Positions 1 to 11,100 of a stretch of DNA of 64,000 nucleotides are shown piece by piece. The position numbers and the translations under genes were made by a program. The DNA is from Dendrophyllia cribrosa. Lineage: Eukaryota > Cnidaria > Anthozoa > Scleractinia > Dendrophylliidae. The stretch is taken from assembly GCA_024195265.1 (NCBI GenBank), contig JAJLRJ010000006.1, positions 26,392,270 through 26,456,269 of the forward strand, given 5' to 3'. Below the pieces are notes generated by a model that saw only the letters and a program-made list of their open reading frames with translations, ran no database searches and was not told the origin of the DNA. Every line of letters begins with the position of its first letter. Within the stretch, counting starts at the first letter, position 1.

Positions 1-206
1 TTTTGTAGACTAAAATTTTCTTTCCACTTGTTATTAAAATAATTGAAATTTAGACTTTATTTCCATCAATTTAACACCAATTTTTTATGCCAGTAGTATT
101 ACTGTCGGATCCGTAGCAATTGAAGCAACATCAGTTGTTGGAAATCTAGGTTCTTGGTTTGATTCTCAACTCAGTATGTCCACCCACATTAGTAAGCTAT
201 GCGCCT
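1..206. other. AT-rich intergenic sequence, nothing recognised
   Basis: No open frame, RNA gene or repeat structure that I can support was seen here. Confidence 0.4.
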
Positions 207-332
207 TTAAAGGTCCAGTATTGTCCATTATGCTTCACGCGCCTCTGTTATTGTAAGTTTTGGTTTGCACAGGAGCGAGGCTTTTATTGTTCGGACGCAC
301 GTGAAGCATCATGGCCAATACTGGGTCTTTAA
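207..332. mobile_element. Short TTAA-flanked MITE (empty-site copy)
   Basis: The sequence shows TTAA at 207-210 and 329-332 around a 118-bp body. The ends are inverted: AGGTCCAGTATTG at the left and the complement of AGACCCAGTATTG at the right, followed by inverted TGCTTCACG / CGTGAAGCA. TTAA duplication is the hallmark of piggyBac-type transposition, but no transposase is present, so the superfamily is inference. A second copy at 1775-2031 has another element inserted in it, so this copy serves as the uninterrupted reference. Confidence 0.7.
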
Positions 333-393
333 AGTAGCTGCCCCCAAACTGTGGAACTCGTTACCCAATGATCTACGCGCGGCATTCGATTAG
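328..393 (+). pseudogene. C-terminal remnant of a LINE reverse transcriptase
   Basis: Frame ttt-aaa-gta from 328 reads FKVAAPKLWNSLPNDLRAA before a stop at 391-393. The VAAPKLWNSLP signature is typical of the far C-terminus of non-LTR retrotransposon ORF2 proteins. Nothing upstream continues the frame except the MITE that abuts it. It is a dead fragment and its LINE clade cannot be assigned. Confidence 0.6.
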
Positions 394-1774
394 ATTTTTA
401 TTCCCTATAGACCTTCCCCGCATTCCACGCCAGTGAGCACACACAATGAAACAAGGTCGAGGCTTGGTTGGACAATTTCATACAAATTGGCCACTCCGAA
501 AAATACCATAATACTCTTTTATGCGCAGGCTCAGCCTCACCGGGGTGTAATTATTCAAGTCTCCTTTGTTAGAATGGATAGTTTTGTGTGCATATAATTA
601 AAAACCTCCATGGAGTATATACCGTTAGAATGGCACAATGGAATTCAGAGTACATGTAGGAACGCTAGGACGTAGCATCGTGTGTTCGCATACAAATGTG
701 CACCGTATGCAAATTGCCACGAAGTTGAAACATAGCAAGTGCAGGTCGTGGTGAAAAAAAAAGAAATTGGAAAAATGAGGCTTACATCAAGCACCACCCA
801 AACCTGCACTTTAAAGAGTATTATGGTATTTTTAATAGTTTCTGGAGTGGGCACCCCAGCCTCGATTTGGTGCCTTTGTTCACAGGAATGCGGGAAAGGT
901 CTATTGTATTTTTTTTTTCAAAAGAGATAATTTCCTGTTTCATAGTTTTTACATTTTAGATTTTTCTTAACCTTTCTGTTATATATAGGTATTTCAGTTA
1001 ATATTATAGTTATTGTAATGCGCATCTGCGCAATATAAGCATGTAAATTATTATTTCTTTAACAGACATCCCTCCAAGATGAAAACTTAATGTTGGTACC
1101 CGCAACACTTCAATCACTCATTTTACTCTCTATAAGACGCACACCTCTCTAACATGAACAGTTGGCGCCGATCCCGACAGTGCACATCTCAGAAAGAGTT
1201 GACTGTTATAAGATTTGTATGGTGTCTGTATATATGTCTAATACTCGTTTGCCTATAACTCTTGAACAAAGTGCTCTGGCGCTTCACAGTTTCGCCCAGA
1301 TGTGTAGTTTTAAACTCTCTACAATTTCATAATTTAATTTAATAAATCTAAATCTGTTTTTTAATGCTTCTGAGTTTTGATATGAAATGATATGACACAA
1401 GTGCAAGCCAAGAATATGTTATTCTCCATTGTTGCTTCGCAACAGTTTCACTCAGTTGAGCACTAATACCAGCATTTGTTACTTTCAAAACGTACAATAA
1501 CTTTGCACATGGTCTCTGTCGACTGCCTAAGATATACACATGAAACACCATCATTCTTTAGCAGCGCTAATATGTCCATTGCTGGGATTCTTTTGTGGAA
1601 TCACAGCCTTTTATCACAAGTCTGTTACTTGCAGTGTCAACATCAAGGCACATGCCAGCTATCGCGTCATTATCCAGCACAAACAGGAGTTTGATTCGAT
1701 TCCATTTCTGCAGTAAAACAACAGATACGTGTCAAGCTTGTTAAAGGGGCTATGTCAACATTTTTAGTGTTCCT
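394..1774. other. Intergenic, no gene seen
   Basis: Only short chance reading frames. A fragment starting TTAAAGGGGCTATGTCA at about 1740 resembles stretches near 25273 and 41636, suggesting another dispersed TTAA-type repeat, but its borders cannot be placed. Confidence 0.4.
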
Positions 1775-2031
1775 TTGAAGGCCCAGTATTGTCCATTATG
1801 CTTCACGCGCCTCTGTTATTGTTTTTGTTTGCACAGAAGCGAGGCTTTTATTGTTCAGACGCGCGTGAAGCATCATGGCCAATAGAGGTTTTGCACGGCA
1901 GCCATGTTGCATGGCAGTTACAATGAAAATGTTTTGCATTAGAAAGAACATTCTTTCCCATAGGAAAAAGAATCAATTGTTCCTGCCATGCAACATGGCT
2001 GCCGTGCAAAACCTCTATACTGGGTCTTTAA
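1775..2031. mobile_element. Second copy of the 207-332 MITE, interrupted
   Basis: The body (1779-2027) repeats the 211-328 element: AGGCCCAGTATTGTCC at the left and TACTGGGTCT at the right. The left target reads TTGA, a decayed TTAA; the right is TTAA (2028-2031). It is split by a 131-bp insertion at 1885-2015. Confidence 0.75.
1885..2015. mobile_element. TA-flanked palindromic MITE nested in a TTAA MITE
   Basis: A 33-bp terminal inverted repeat starts GAGGTTTTGCACGG and matches on both sides without visible mismatch, flanked by TA at 1883-1884 and 2016-2017. The empty site is seen in the sister copy, where CCAATACTGG is continuous. TA duplication points to Tc1/mariner-type mobilisation. This is a young insertion into an older MITE. 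Confidence 0.82.
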
Positions 2032-2052
2032 AAAGCCAAACTACATAATTTA

Positions 2053-2355
2053 CACCTAATTGCAATAACGTTGTCATATCAAAAAGCAAAAAAAAAACAA
2101 ATAGTAATTAATTAACCATGTGATGTGATTTGAAATTCACTAGATGAATCAGCCTCGAATTGCATCAAAATGACACCAAGAAACTGCTGCAAATAATTTC
2201 TCTCAATGACATGATTAAAACATGTTACATACAGCTATAAATGTGCGTGTTGTGAATGTTGCAAGGTATGATGATTATATGCTAATTAATTTCTATTTGG
2301 TTATTTGCTTTTTGCCTTTTGCTTTTTGATATGACAACGTTATTGCAATTAGATG
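2053..2355. mobile_element. TA-flanked MITE, 303 bp
   Basis: Inverted ends CACCTAATTGCAATAACG and the complement of its near-copy lie at 2053 and 2355, with arms running into TTGTCATATCAAAAAGC. TA flanks each side (2051-2052, 2356-2357). No coding capacity. Confidence 0.7.
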
Positions 2356-2812
2356 TATAACAGTGAAAACCCCAAAACAATGGTGCAATTTTGTCGGTTT
2401 AAAATCATTCTACTAGTGCTCTAAGATAAAAAAAAAGTATCTTGGGCCGCAGATGGGCAGGATGAAAATGGATTGCAACTTTAAAAAAAAAATTGGGCCA
2501 AATTTTTCAAAACTCGCTAGAAGCCTGATCATGGTTAATTCTCTCTTCGAAAATGTACTTGATGCCTTCCTCTTGATATTTTCATGGCTGACTAAAGTAG
2601 TTTTAATTTGGCTCAGTTTTGACCTATTAACGTCAAAATCTCCATGAAATAGCTCTTCTAAAATAACTGTATTTTGAAAATGATTAACCTAGGAGCCAGT
2701 TGTTTTCTTTTCGAGATCGCGAGAATCGCGCAAAAGCTTGGGGGACGAGACAGTGCAAAATCCAAACAAACAGAACAAAGGAGACGCAAACAAAAGAAGA
2801 AACAAAAAAAGG

Positions 2813-3610
2813 AGTAAGTTTCTAATAAACTGTGGTGCTGCGTCGGTGGGGAGTGAAATATGAAAATTTGGATTTATCCATGGCAAAAAATTGGATGACA
2901 TTTGCCTCTAATTTTTTAACTCGTCCCCAGACCCCCAATTGGACCCTTAAAATCACAGCGAAAACGCCATTTTTTAAAGGGAAAATCAAAATTTCGCCCA
3001 TTTATGAATTACTTTTCGGAAATTCACACTCGTATTCCAGTAATTTGGTTATTATTCTATCTGGAAACGTTAAAATATTTTGATAACTTTAAAAAAAGGT
3101 CCCATCATTTTGACCTTGAAGTGACTAATGTCATGTAAAGGCTTGTATGGAGTTCAACCGCGCGGTCATCGCTTTAAGCGGTATAACTCATTTTAATAGG
3201 TGTAATGTCAACATCCACACTCGGTTTTGAAGAGACTGGGGTCTAGTGAACATTTTGGTGGGAAATATGATTTAGTTGGAGCGAAAAAAAAAAACCCGTC
3301 ATTTTGCCGTTTTTTCAGTGCAATATGCTTCGACTGAGCCCATTTTGGCTTCTATTGGTGACTTGCGCAGACTAGCGCCCAGGCCGTTTGAGCTCAACTG
3401 CGCATGGGCAATAGTTCATTTTAGTAACGCGCACGCCCAGAGCAAATGTCTTCTTTCAGGGGGCAATTTTTTGGTATGCTGAGATGATAAGGTAAAATGA
3501 CCACCGCAAAACGTTTAAAAAGCTGACGTTTCGTGCGCTAGCTCTTCGTCAGAGCGAATTAGTGTGTGGTTTATATATCGAACGGTAGAGCTATGCTATT
3601 GTCGCTCCAC
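2813..3610 (-). mobile_element. Old Penelope-like element end, interrupted
   Basis: Two blocks, 2813-2878 and 3478-3610, line up in order with the left end of the young Penelope pair (31545-31610 and 31612-31740). Shared words include ACTGTGGTGCTGCGTCGG, GATAAGGTAAA, GCTGACGTTTCG and GTGTGTGGTTTATAT. The two blocks are contiguous in the young element, so the roughly 600 bp between them is a later insertion. No RT or GIY-YIG coding sequence is attached. Confidence 0.65.
2879..3477. mobile_element. Probable insertion splitting the Penelope remnant
   Basis: The left border reads CATGGCAAAAAATTGG and the right border is the complement of CATACCAAAAAATTGCC, giving a short imperfect terminal inverted repeat. 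Internal frames (for example 2832-3083) resemble nothing known. The exact target duplication is unclear. Confidence 0.5.
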
Positions 3611-3624
3611 GTGTCTAAAGTATA

Positions 3625-3865
3625 CAGCTATTTCAATTAACCTTGTCGGATGAAAGCTCAAAGCTCAAAGCCTACAAGTCAAGACCGAAGTAGTATACCG
3701 AGCGCCTGTTCCAGGCATGCAGATAGTTGGGAGCGGCGAAACGAAAACAAACGGCGCGAATGAGCGATGCGACGAGCGGGAAAAATGTTTATTTTGTGCC
3801 GCCACCAACTATCATGGCTTGTAGCTTTGAGGCCTTTCATCCGACAACGTTAATTGAAATAGCTG
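3625..3865. mobile_element. TA-flanked palindromic MITE, 241 bp
   Basis: The left arm CAGCTATTTCAATTAACC continues into TTGTCGGATGAAAG and is repeated as its complement at the right end. TA sits at 3623-3624 and 3866-3867. No coding sequence. Confidence 0.72.
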
Positions 3866-3867
3866 TA

Positions 3868-4726
3868 GTTGTAACACAAAAAGCCCACTTTTGTTAAAAA
3901 AAATTTAACGTTAAACATTTATATTCATTTTTATTTATAGCTATCAATATCAAGATTAACTTGCATTTCAAAAGTATAGTTTCTGGCTTGAATCATCTTG
4001 TTAGCATCCTTTTTATTTTTATCGAGTTTTATTGTTGTTGTTCTTACCTCTGTTACACTTTATAATAACTGTACCTTCGTCAAGATTTTTCCATATTCTA
4101 GGCAAATCGAGATAATGCAACACTTCTTTTAAAAAGAAGATTTCCATTATCTGAATATGTGTAGAGATGGCATTTTATCTTTATTGTAGTTTTATAGGTT
4201 TTGTTCACGCCAGGTCAGTAGAACGCTCAAAGCGGCACTCATTGAATAACTTTTGAGTATTTCATTCACTGCTGTTCAAACTTTACAGCATGACAGACAT
4301 TTTAATTCCAAACAAACGTATGATTTTGTTTTTCGTTTTTAACGTTTTTTTTTTCAGTCTGGCGAGAAAATGCCGTCAAACGGCTGACGGCAAGATTTGT
4401 TTTTCACTTTATTGCACAACTACTGCATGATTTCGAGAAAACTTGTTGAGACAAATTGAAACGTGAAAAAATCGTTGAAAATGCTTAATCCGTTCAAAAT
4501 ATAAGTTAATTGTATTTTAAAATTTGAAAATGTTCTAAAAATAGTAACAAAATGGAGTCAAAGTCAAACTTTAGATCTTTATATCTTTTAAATGCATTGA
4601 GCTTTTTCAATAATTTTCTCACATTTAATGTTGTCTCAATGCGTTCTGTCAACATCATGCATTTATTTTTTTTACCTTTGTAGTAAACTTTTACCTTCAT
4701 GATGCTCTTATAAACCAGTTTCAGTT
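3868..4726. other. AT-rich intergenic DNA
   Basis: Nothing recognised. The reading frame at 4506-4700 is lysine-rich with low-complexity AT codons and no sign of selection. Confidence 0.4.
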
Positions 4727-4960
4727 AGGTGTCGTAAAACCCAAACAGAAGTAATTACTCTAACCAATCACAACAGATGCTGACAATCCAATGAACCAAT
4801 CAAAACTCGAGGCAAATACATGCAGCCGGCGCCAAGCGCGGGAAAACGCGTACAGCAAGTCACGAACTCACGATTGGTTTTGGTTTTACTTCTGATCGGT
4901 TGAGAAAGTGGCGCGAGATTTTTAGCCAATCACAAAGTGTAGCAAGGCAAAACCAACATT
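4727..4960. repeat. Diverged copy of the GAGCAGTTTTCAATTG MITE
   Basis: From GTGTCGTAAAAC to TAGCCAATCACAAAG this block matches 7464-7660 closely, including GGCGCCAAGCGCGGGAAAA and CGATTGGTTTTGGTTTTAC. Its termini are too decayed to define. Confidence 0.65.
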
Positions 4961-5234
4961 TATCAGTGTATTTAGAAATCTATAGCTGGTGAAAGACAAC
5001 TATAGATTTATTAATACTCAAAAGTCCCCTAAACTTTTGAAAATGAAACCAACACTGCGATTACAATATTATGAAAAATTGAAATACAAAACTTAAATTA
5101 AGTTAAATTAAATTTTAAACGCAAATTAAGTTTTTGAGTGAGAAAACCATCAGTTATTTTTACTTTTAATTATTGTCCCACTTATATGTATCATTCTATG
5201 CTTTTTTATCTCAGCTACTTGTAAAAAAAATTCT

Positions 5235-6740
5235 TTAAACACGGACCCGCGCTATAGAGTGTGTGCGCTCACGTGACCCTTGAATTACCGTCCGCCAAGT
5301 CGGAGGACCACTTTGATGGGTTTTCCCTGTGTTTACCTTCTAGAGAGCGGGCAGTGCGAGCGCTTTTGAAATCATAACTCGTGTTTCCTTCAACGTTATG
5401 AATTAAAATCGAAAAGGTAGCTGATGTACAGTGCTTTTTTGTTATTTGTGCTAATTTAAATCCTAAAACCCCTTTTCTTTAGATAATTAGGGCCGTATTT
5501 GTTTCGATCAATTCAATTTGCTGATTTGCCGGCCAACCCAAATTCCCTGAAAATCAACCGTACCTTTTGCTTTCCAACCGAAAATACCGGTTTTCTTGGC
5601 TAAATAGTAAGCACCCGGGGAACAAGTTCCCCACAGAAACCTGACTTCGAAACAAAATTTCGTGCAAACAAATTGCAGCGTGCAATCAAGGAACCGACAA
5701 ACTAGCTAACTTGAGACGCGCTACAAGACTGACTCTACGATTTGTCGTGACCATGAAAATGATTCCATTTTATAAGAAATATTGTTGACGTAAAACCGAT
5801 TTCATAAGTGTGGCTGATTTTCTACTCTGTGATAATGTTTTCAAGGTTTACAAAAATCGGGAACTAGTGGAAAAACTTCAGCGATTTTTAATAGTAGCAG
5901 CCGAGCACGGTCTTCAAAGGGTCTTCAAAAATGCCTCAGAAATTCTCACAGAATTTTCGCGAAAACCTTTATTTAAACCTCCTAAGAGTATCCTATCTTT
6001 GTTTAGAAATGCCAAGCGCTTCGAAAAATTATTTTGGTTTTGTAGTTGACGAATTCTCCGAGCTTGTGCATACTACAAAATCGCTGTGTTCTCGACACTT
6101 AGAAAATTTGCGTGTCTAGAACATAGCGATTTTATAGTATGCACAAGCTCGGAGAATTCGTCAACTACAAAACCAAAATAATTTTTCGAAGCGCTTGGCA
6201 TTTCCAAACAAATATAGAATACTAACAGGAGGTTTCTGAATGAGGCCTTCGAGATTTTAGCATATTTGACAGCATCGGAGGCTCAAGTTGTGTTGTTTCA
6301 GTCACCATTTTGATTACGTCAGTCCTCCAACATGGCCGCCGGTAAGTTTGTGACGTCATCCGCACACACACTATAAAACGAACCTTGGCCTTGCCAAGCC
6401 GCCAGTCATTTCACACTTGACACCGAACTGTCAACATCACGTGCATCCGCTTGCCAATGGAGAACCGTTACCGGCGCGAAATTCAAATTTGGCAAGCTAA
6501 AATATTATATTCATGCTAAAAGGCGCATAAATTCAAATAATGTTTTTAGTTTTATTTTCGTGAAATATAAATCCTATACAAGATTGAGCTGGTGAAGGTA
6601 GAATTAGACCTATTTTTGGGGGCAACGGTCTTCCTCCGTGTTGCTCGCAGTGTCAGCCATCTTTGATTAGCCGTTGAAGCAGTGATGGTGTGGCAAAGAG
6701 GGGCGAAGCTAGCCCTTTTATAGCGCGGGTCCGTGTTTAA
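5235..6740. mobile_element. 1.5-kb TTAA-flanked non-autonomous element
   Basis: TTAA at 5235-5238 and 6737-6740 brackets an 18-bp perfect terminal inverted repeat, ACACGGACCCGCGCTATA. The element has no long reading frame. A strong internal palindrome lies at 5972-6238. The length suits a deletion derivative of a TTAA-targeting DNA transposon; no internal transposase remnant could be identified. Confidence 0.78.
5972..6238. repeat. Near-perfect palindrome inside the 1.5-kb TTAA element
   Basis: The left arm (AACCTCCTAAGAGTATCC through CCGAGCTTGTGCATACTA) is repeated in reverse complement with few mismatches. The arms are about 125 bp and meet near 6105. It is either a nested hairpin MITE or an internal inverted duplication. 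Confidence 0.72.
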
Positions 6741-7445
6741 GCTTAGTTTAGAGTACTGTAAACAATGATTTGTTTTCTTTGCTGTTTAATGTAATTTTTG
6801 CAGTATAATTTTAACCTCTGGTTTTAATTTTTTGGAACTGGTATATATTTTTTAAACCCATTTATTTTTTTTTAACCAGTTCAATTTTTTAAAACTGGTT
6901 TAATTTTAACCGCGCTCTAGCACATTACTCAGTAAAGATTTGTGTTGCAATTCATCCAATGGATTTATTCCAGTTTACCATACTTTTCAATACATAAATA
7001 TCACAAAATGATGTTTGAAATCACTATAAATAACATATAACGTTAGAAAAAGGTTCTCATGTGTGCAATAAATATTTTTTAAACAGCTTAAAAGTTTCCA
7101 AGGACATATGTTACCTGTAGGGTGTCATTTTCATTGCAAGCAGCGGTTTTTACAGGGCTCCAATCGTTGCCATGTGCAGAGCGTAAGCACATGTTTATAG
7201 CTTTGTTTTCGATAAGACGATTTGATTCCTGGTAGCTCCATGCCTATACACAACATAGAAAAAAAAACCTTTTACCATGGTAACTTTTAATATTTAGACA
7301 TGGTAACAAATAATTAATCCACATAATTTTCAATGTTTATGATAGTGGTGATAATTTAATAATTATTAGGTTTATTTTAAAACTCCATTGCAGTCAAAAC
7401 CGAAATACAGGTGCTAGTAAGAGCGGCTTTCACTTTAGTGTCATA
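6741..7445. other. Intergenic with hairpin-MITE-like AT sequence
   Basis: About 6795-6912 carries alternating TTTTAACC / AACCAGTT blocks similar to the AAACCAGTTTGATTTTTA hairpins at 16705 and 35740. Nothing else recognised. Confidence 0.35.
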
Positions 7446-7726
7446 GAGCAGTTTTCAATTGTGTCGTAAAACCAAAACCAAAGTAATTACTCTGACCAAT
7501 CACAGCAGTCGTAAACAATTCAATGAACCAATCAGAGCTCGAAGCAATTACATGTCGGCGGCGCCAAGCGCGGGAAAACGCGTGCAAGCAAGTCACGATT
7601 GGTTTTGGTTTTACTTCTGATTGGTCGAGAAAGTGGCGCGAGATTTTTTAGCCAATCAAAAAGCGTAGCAATGCAAAACCAAAGCAATTGTGTGATTACT
7701 TTCGACACTCAATTGAAAACTGCTCT
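7446..7726. mobile_element. TA-flanked MITE with GAGCAGTTTTCAATTG ends
   Basis: The terminal inverted repeat GAGCAGTTTTCAATTG is present at both ends, flanked by TA. The centre holds paired CCAATCA / TGATTGG motifs. The 4727-4960 block is a diverged relative and about 14690-14830 holds a weaker one. The right TA overlaps the TTAA of the next element, so the two elements abut exactly. Confidence 0.75.
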
Positions 7727-7781
7727 TAAGGTTGGGACACACGAGGGGACTAGTCCCTGCCACCAGTCCCGGGGACCAAAT

Positions 7782-8112
7782 TGTCGGAAACTGTGGTTGT
7801 TTATATTCGTATATTGTCGTGATTGCGAGTGATTTTCAAGTACAAGTGTAATTAGGTGCTAACTCAATTAGTAGGGATATAAAAAGAGTTGTACTTTAGA
7901 GCGAGCCAAAGAAAACAAACTATGACAGCAAACGAACATTCCTACCCGAGGCGTGTTGACACATGTTTGCTAGAGATAAGAGAACAATGCGAGTGTTATG
8001 AAATATAGAAAAATCCTAGACGATAGTTTTTTAGAGTAAACCTGAAAGTTGTAGCCGACGCTTTGAAATAAACGAGAGAAATTGATCGAAACCGCCGTAC
8101 CATTTCCTAAAC
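7782..8112 (+). repeat. 5' LTR of BEL/Pao element
   Basis: 331 bp starting TGTCGGAAACTGTGG and ending CCATTTCCTAAAC; I found no difference by eye from the 3' LTR at 13614-13944. A TATAAAAAG box at about 7880 is a plausible promoter. The left flank CAAAT (7777-7781) recurs after the 3' LTR. One base at the border is ambiguous, so the duplication is CAAAT (LTR 330 bp) or AAAT (LTR 331 bp). Confidence 0.9.
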
Positions 8113-8113
8113 C

Positions 8114-8131
8114 TGGCACCTCCGACAAATG
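8114..8131 (+). promoter_or_regulatory. Candidate primer binding site
   Basis: TGGCACCTCCGAC begins one or two bases inside the 5' LTR, the expected place for a site complementary to a tRNA 3' end (TGG pairs with CCA). The tRNA species cannot be named from the sequence alone. Confidence 0.55.
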
Positions 8132-8172
8132 GACAGTGATAGATCTGGATCTATCTAAACCGAATCTCCAAG

Positions 8173-11100
8173 ATGGAAAAGATGATCAGTGAGCTGAACG
8201 GAAAACTCAAAACCTTGAGTTTTCGCATCAATAAGACAAATGAAATTATCGACAAGCACGATAAAGAAGCTTCAGAGAGACACCAAGCTTCAATCGCCAA
8301 TATCGCCTCAGCCGTGAATAACCTAAAAGAGAGTATTGAAGAAAAGAAATTTTCCAAAGGAGAAACAGAGGAACAAGTCACTGAATGGAGCACAGACGCC
8401 GAATCCATGCTTGCTGAAGCCGATGAATATATCAGGAAGATTGCCAAACAGATCAAGGACATGAATCTTGCTGCACAAGACGCAGATACCTTACAAGCAC
8501 ACCAAAAGGCCATAGAGCTGGAACGACTACTGACTGAACAGAAGCTGCAGCAAGAGCAAGAAGGAGCGGCAAAAGCACATGCCGAACAGTTGGCCTTTGA
8601 GAAACAGAAAATGGAACTCGAAATGCAACACCAACAACAAATCCTTTCACTCAAGGGACATGACGCGAGCACTAGCGCGAGTGAGGGAGCGGCTGTGAGA
8701 ATCACAAAAATGCCCAAATTGGTCATTTCCAAGTTCGACGGAACGCCACAAGATTGGGTTCGATTTTGGGGACAATTCTCTTCCCAAATTGACAGCGCCA
8801 AGGAACCAGCCATCACAAAATTCTCGTATTTGAAGGAGTTGGTCGACATCAAGGTACGGAAACTCGTTGATGGGTTGCCTTTCACTGAAGATGGTTATCA
8901 CAAGGCCAAGGCTCTCCTTGAGAAACGATATGGACAAACCAGCGAGGTAGTTGGAGCGTACGTCAGAAACATTCTCGAGCTCCCGATAATTCGAGAAAGA
9001 GATGTGACTAAGATACACGAGTTCTACGAGAAATTATTGTTTAACGTGGAATCTTTGCAAACACTCAAGAAACTAAATGAACTTGACGCCGCCGCGAGAT
9101 TCACCTTTGATAAGCTCGAGGTCATAAAGAACGAGCTGGCTTTGATTGATGAGAACTGGCGCGATTGGACCTTCAAAGCATTTCTGGAAACGTTAGAAAA
9201 GTGGACAATCAACAACCCGGTACAAAACTCAAAGGGATCGTTTCAAAGGGATCGTTTCAAGCCGCAACAGAAGGCATTTACTGGCAAACAAGAGGAAGGG
9301 CCACGACCGTCACGCGGCTGTGTTTATTGTGGGAGCCCAGAACATAGAGCCGTAAATTGCAACAAGGTCACCGATGTGAAGCAAAGAAGAACAATTCTTA
9401 CTTCTAAACGCCTGTGTTTTAATTGCACAGGACCTCACAAAGCAGCGGTTTGCAAGAGCCAGACAACTTGTCGTTACTGTGATGGAAAACACCACACCTC
9501 AATCTGCGATCAAACACAAACGCAAGCACGTGAGCCAGGAATGACCGCAAATCATGTCGGCGAATCGACTGTCATCCATCCAGTTGTTGTGGTCAACGTT
9601 GCAGGGTACAAATTTCGAGCCCTTCTAGACAGTGGCGCAAGCCATTCCTATTGTTCCTCAACCTTTGTGAACCTGGTCAAAGCGCAGCCTAAGTCATCTG
9701 GTTTACGTCAAATCGCCATGCTGATGGGTGTAACCACGAAAACAATGCAAGAATTTGGCGTGACAATGAATGCCGTGACCGGAGGTTTTCAACTCGACGT
9801 GAACGTGACCAAAATTGAGAAGCGAGAATTACTCCTATTGGAAAATCCCCGATACAAGAAGGTTCTCGCCGAGCATCCGCATCTCAGAGGAGTGCACATG
9901 GACGATGTTGACGAGAAAAGCCACCTACCAGTCCACCTCATTTTAGGAGCCAACGATTTCGCCAAAATACGCACCGGAGAGCGGTTGCGTGTTGGCCGTC
10001 GCGGCGATCCAGTTGCAGAGTACACGCGATTTGGATGGACATTAATGTCACCTGGAGCCGAAACCGACCTTTCACCAGTGTACCTGGCTATAAATTCAAC
10101 CGCCGATTATGAGCGTTTATGCGCGCTAGACGTCCTAGGTCTAGCAGACTCTCCCACAGGAAACCAGGGCGATGTATACGACGAGTTCAAGGAACAATTA
10201 ACGCGTTCGCCTGAAGGATGGTACGAGGCAGCGTTACCATGGAAGGGAAACCATCCCCCCCTTCCAAACAATCACGAGGGGAGTATGCACCGATTGGATT
10301 CGCTGTTGCGCAAATTGCAGCGGACCAATATGTTATCTCAATACGACGCAGTCATCCGTGAGCAATTGGAAGAAGGCGTGGTGGAGAGAGTTCCGACTGA
10401 AGCCACTGGGAAAGAGTTCTACCTGCCACACCGTGCGGTTGTGCGTGAGAATGCAGAAACAACCAAACTACGAGTGGTGTATGACGCTTCGGCCCGAGCA
10501 CATGGTGGTGCGCCGTCCCTCAACGATTGTTTACATGCGGGGCCTCCGTTGCAGAACAAGCTGTGGAGCGTTCTCACCCGCAGTCGGTTCCACCCTGTAG
10601 CAGTTGCCGGTGACATACGTAAAGCATTCCTTCAGGTTCGAATCCGAGAAGCCGAACGAGACGCCCTTAGATTTCACTGGATATTTGATGTTCAATCGCG
10701 AGAGGTGGAGACACTTCGTTTCACCAGAGTGCTGTTTGGGTTATCCCCCTCCCCATTCCTGTTGGGTGGGGTAATCCAGCAACACCTTGAGAGCTGGCAG
10801 ACTCGCCTTCCAGAGTGTGTGAGAGAGGCGCTACGAAGTCTGTATGTCGACGACTTCATTTCCGGCGCGCCCACAGTCCCAAAAGCCAAACAGTTGAAAC
10901 GTGAAACTACCGGGATTTTCGCAGATGCTAAGTTCGAGTTGCACAAGTGGCACTCGAATGAACCAGAACTTGAGACTGAATGTGATAACTATGAGCCTAC
11001 CTTCGCCAAGCAGCAACTTGAATGCGCATCGAATCAAGGCAAGAGCAAACTTCTTGGCCTTCCCTGGAACAAAGATGATGACACCCTGAGCGTGACGTTC

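Noticed and set aside
8151..8885. 244-codon minus-strand frame with Ser/Cys-rich product
   Set aside because: It lies exactly antisense to the BEL Gag coding region and has composition expected from reading GAG/AAG-rich coding sequence backwards.
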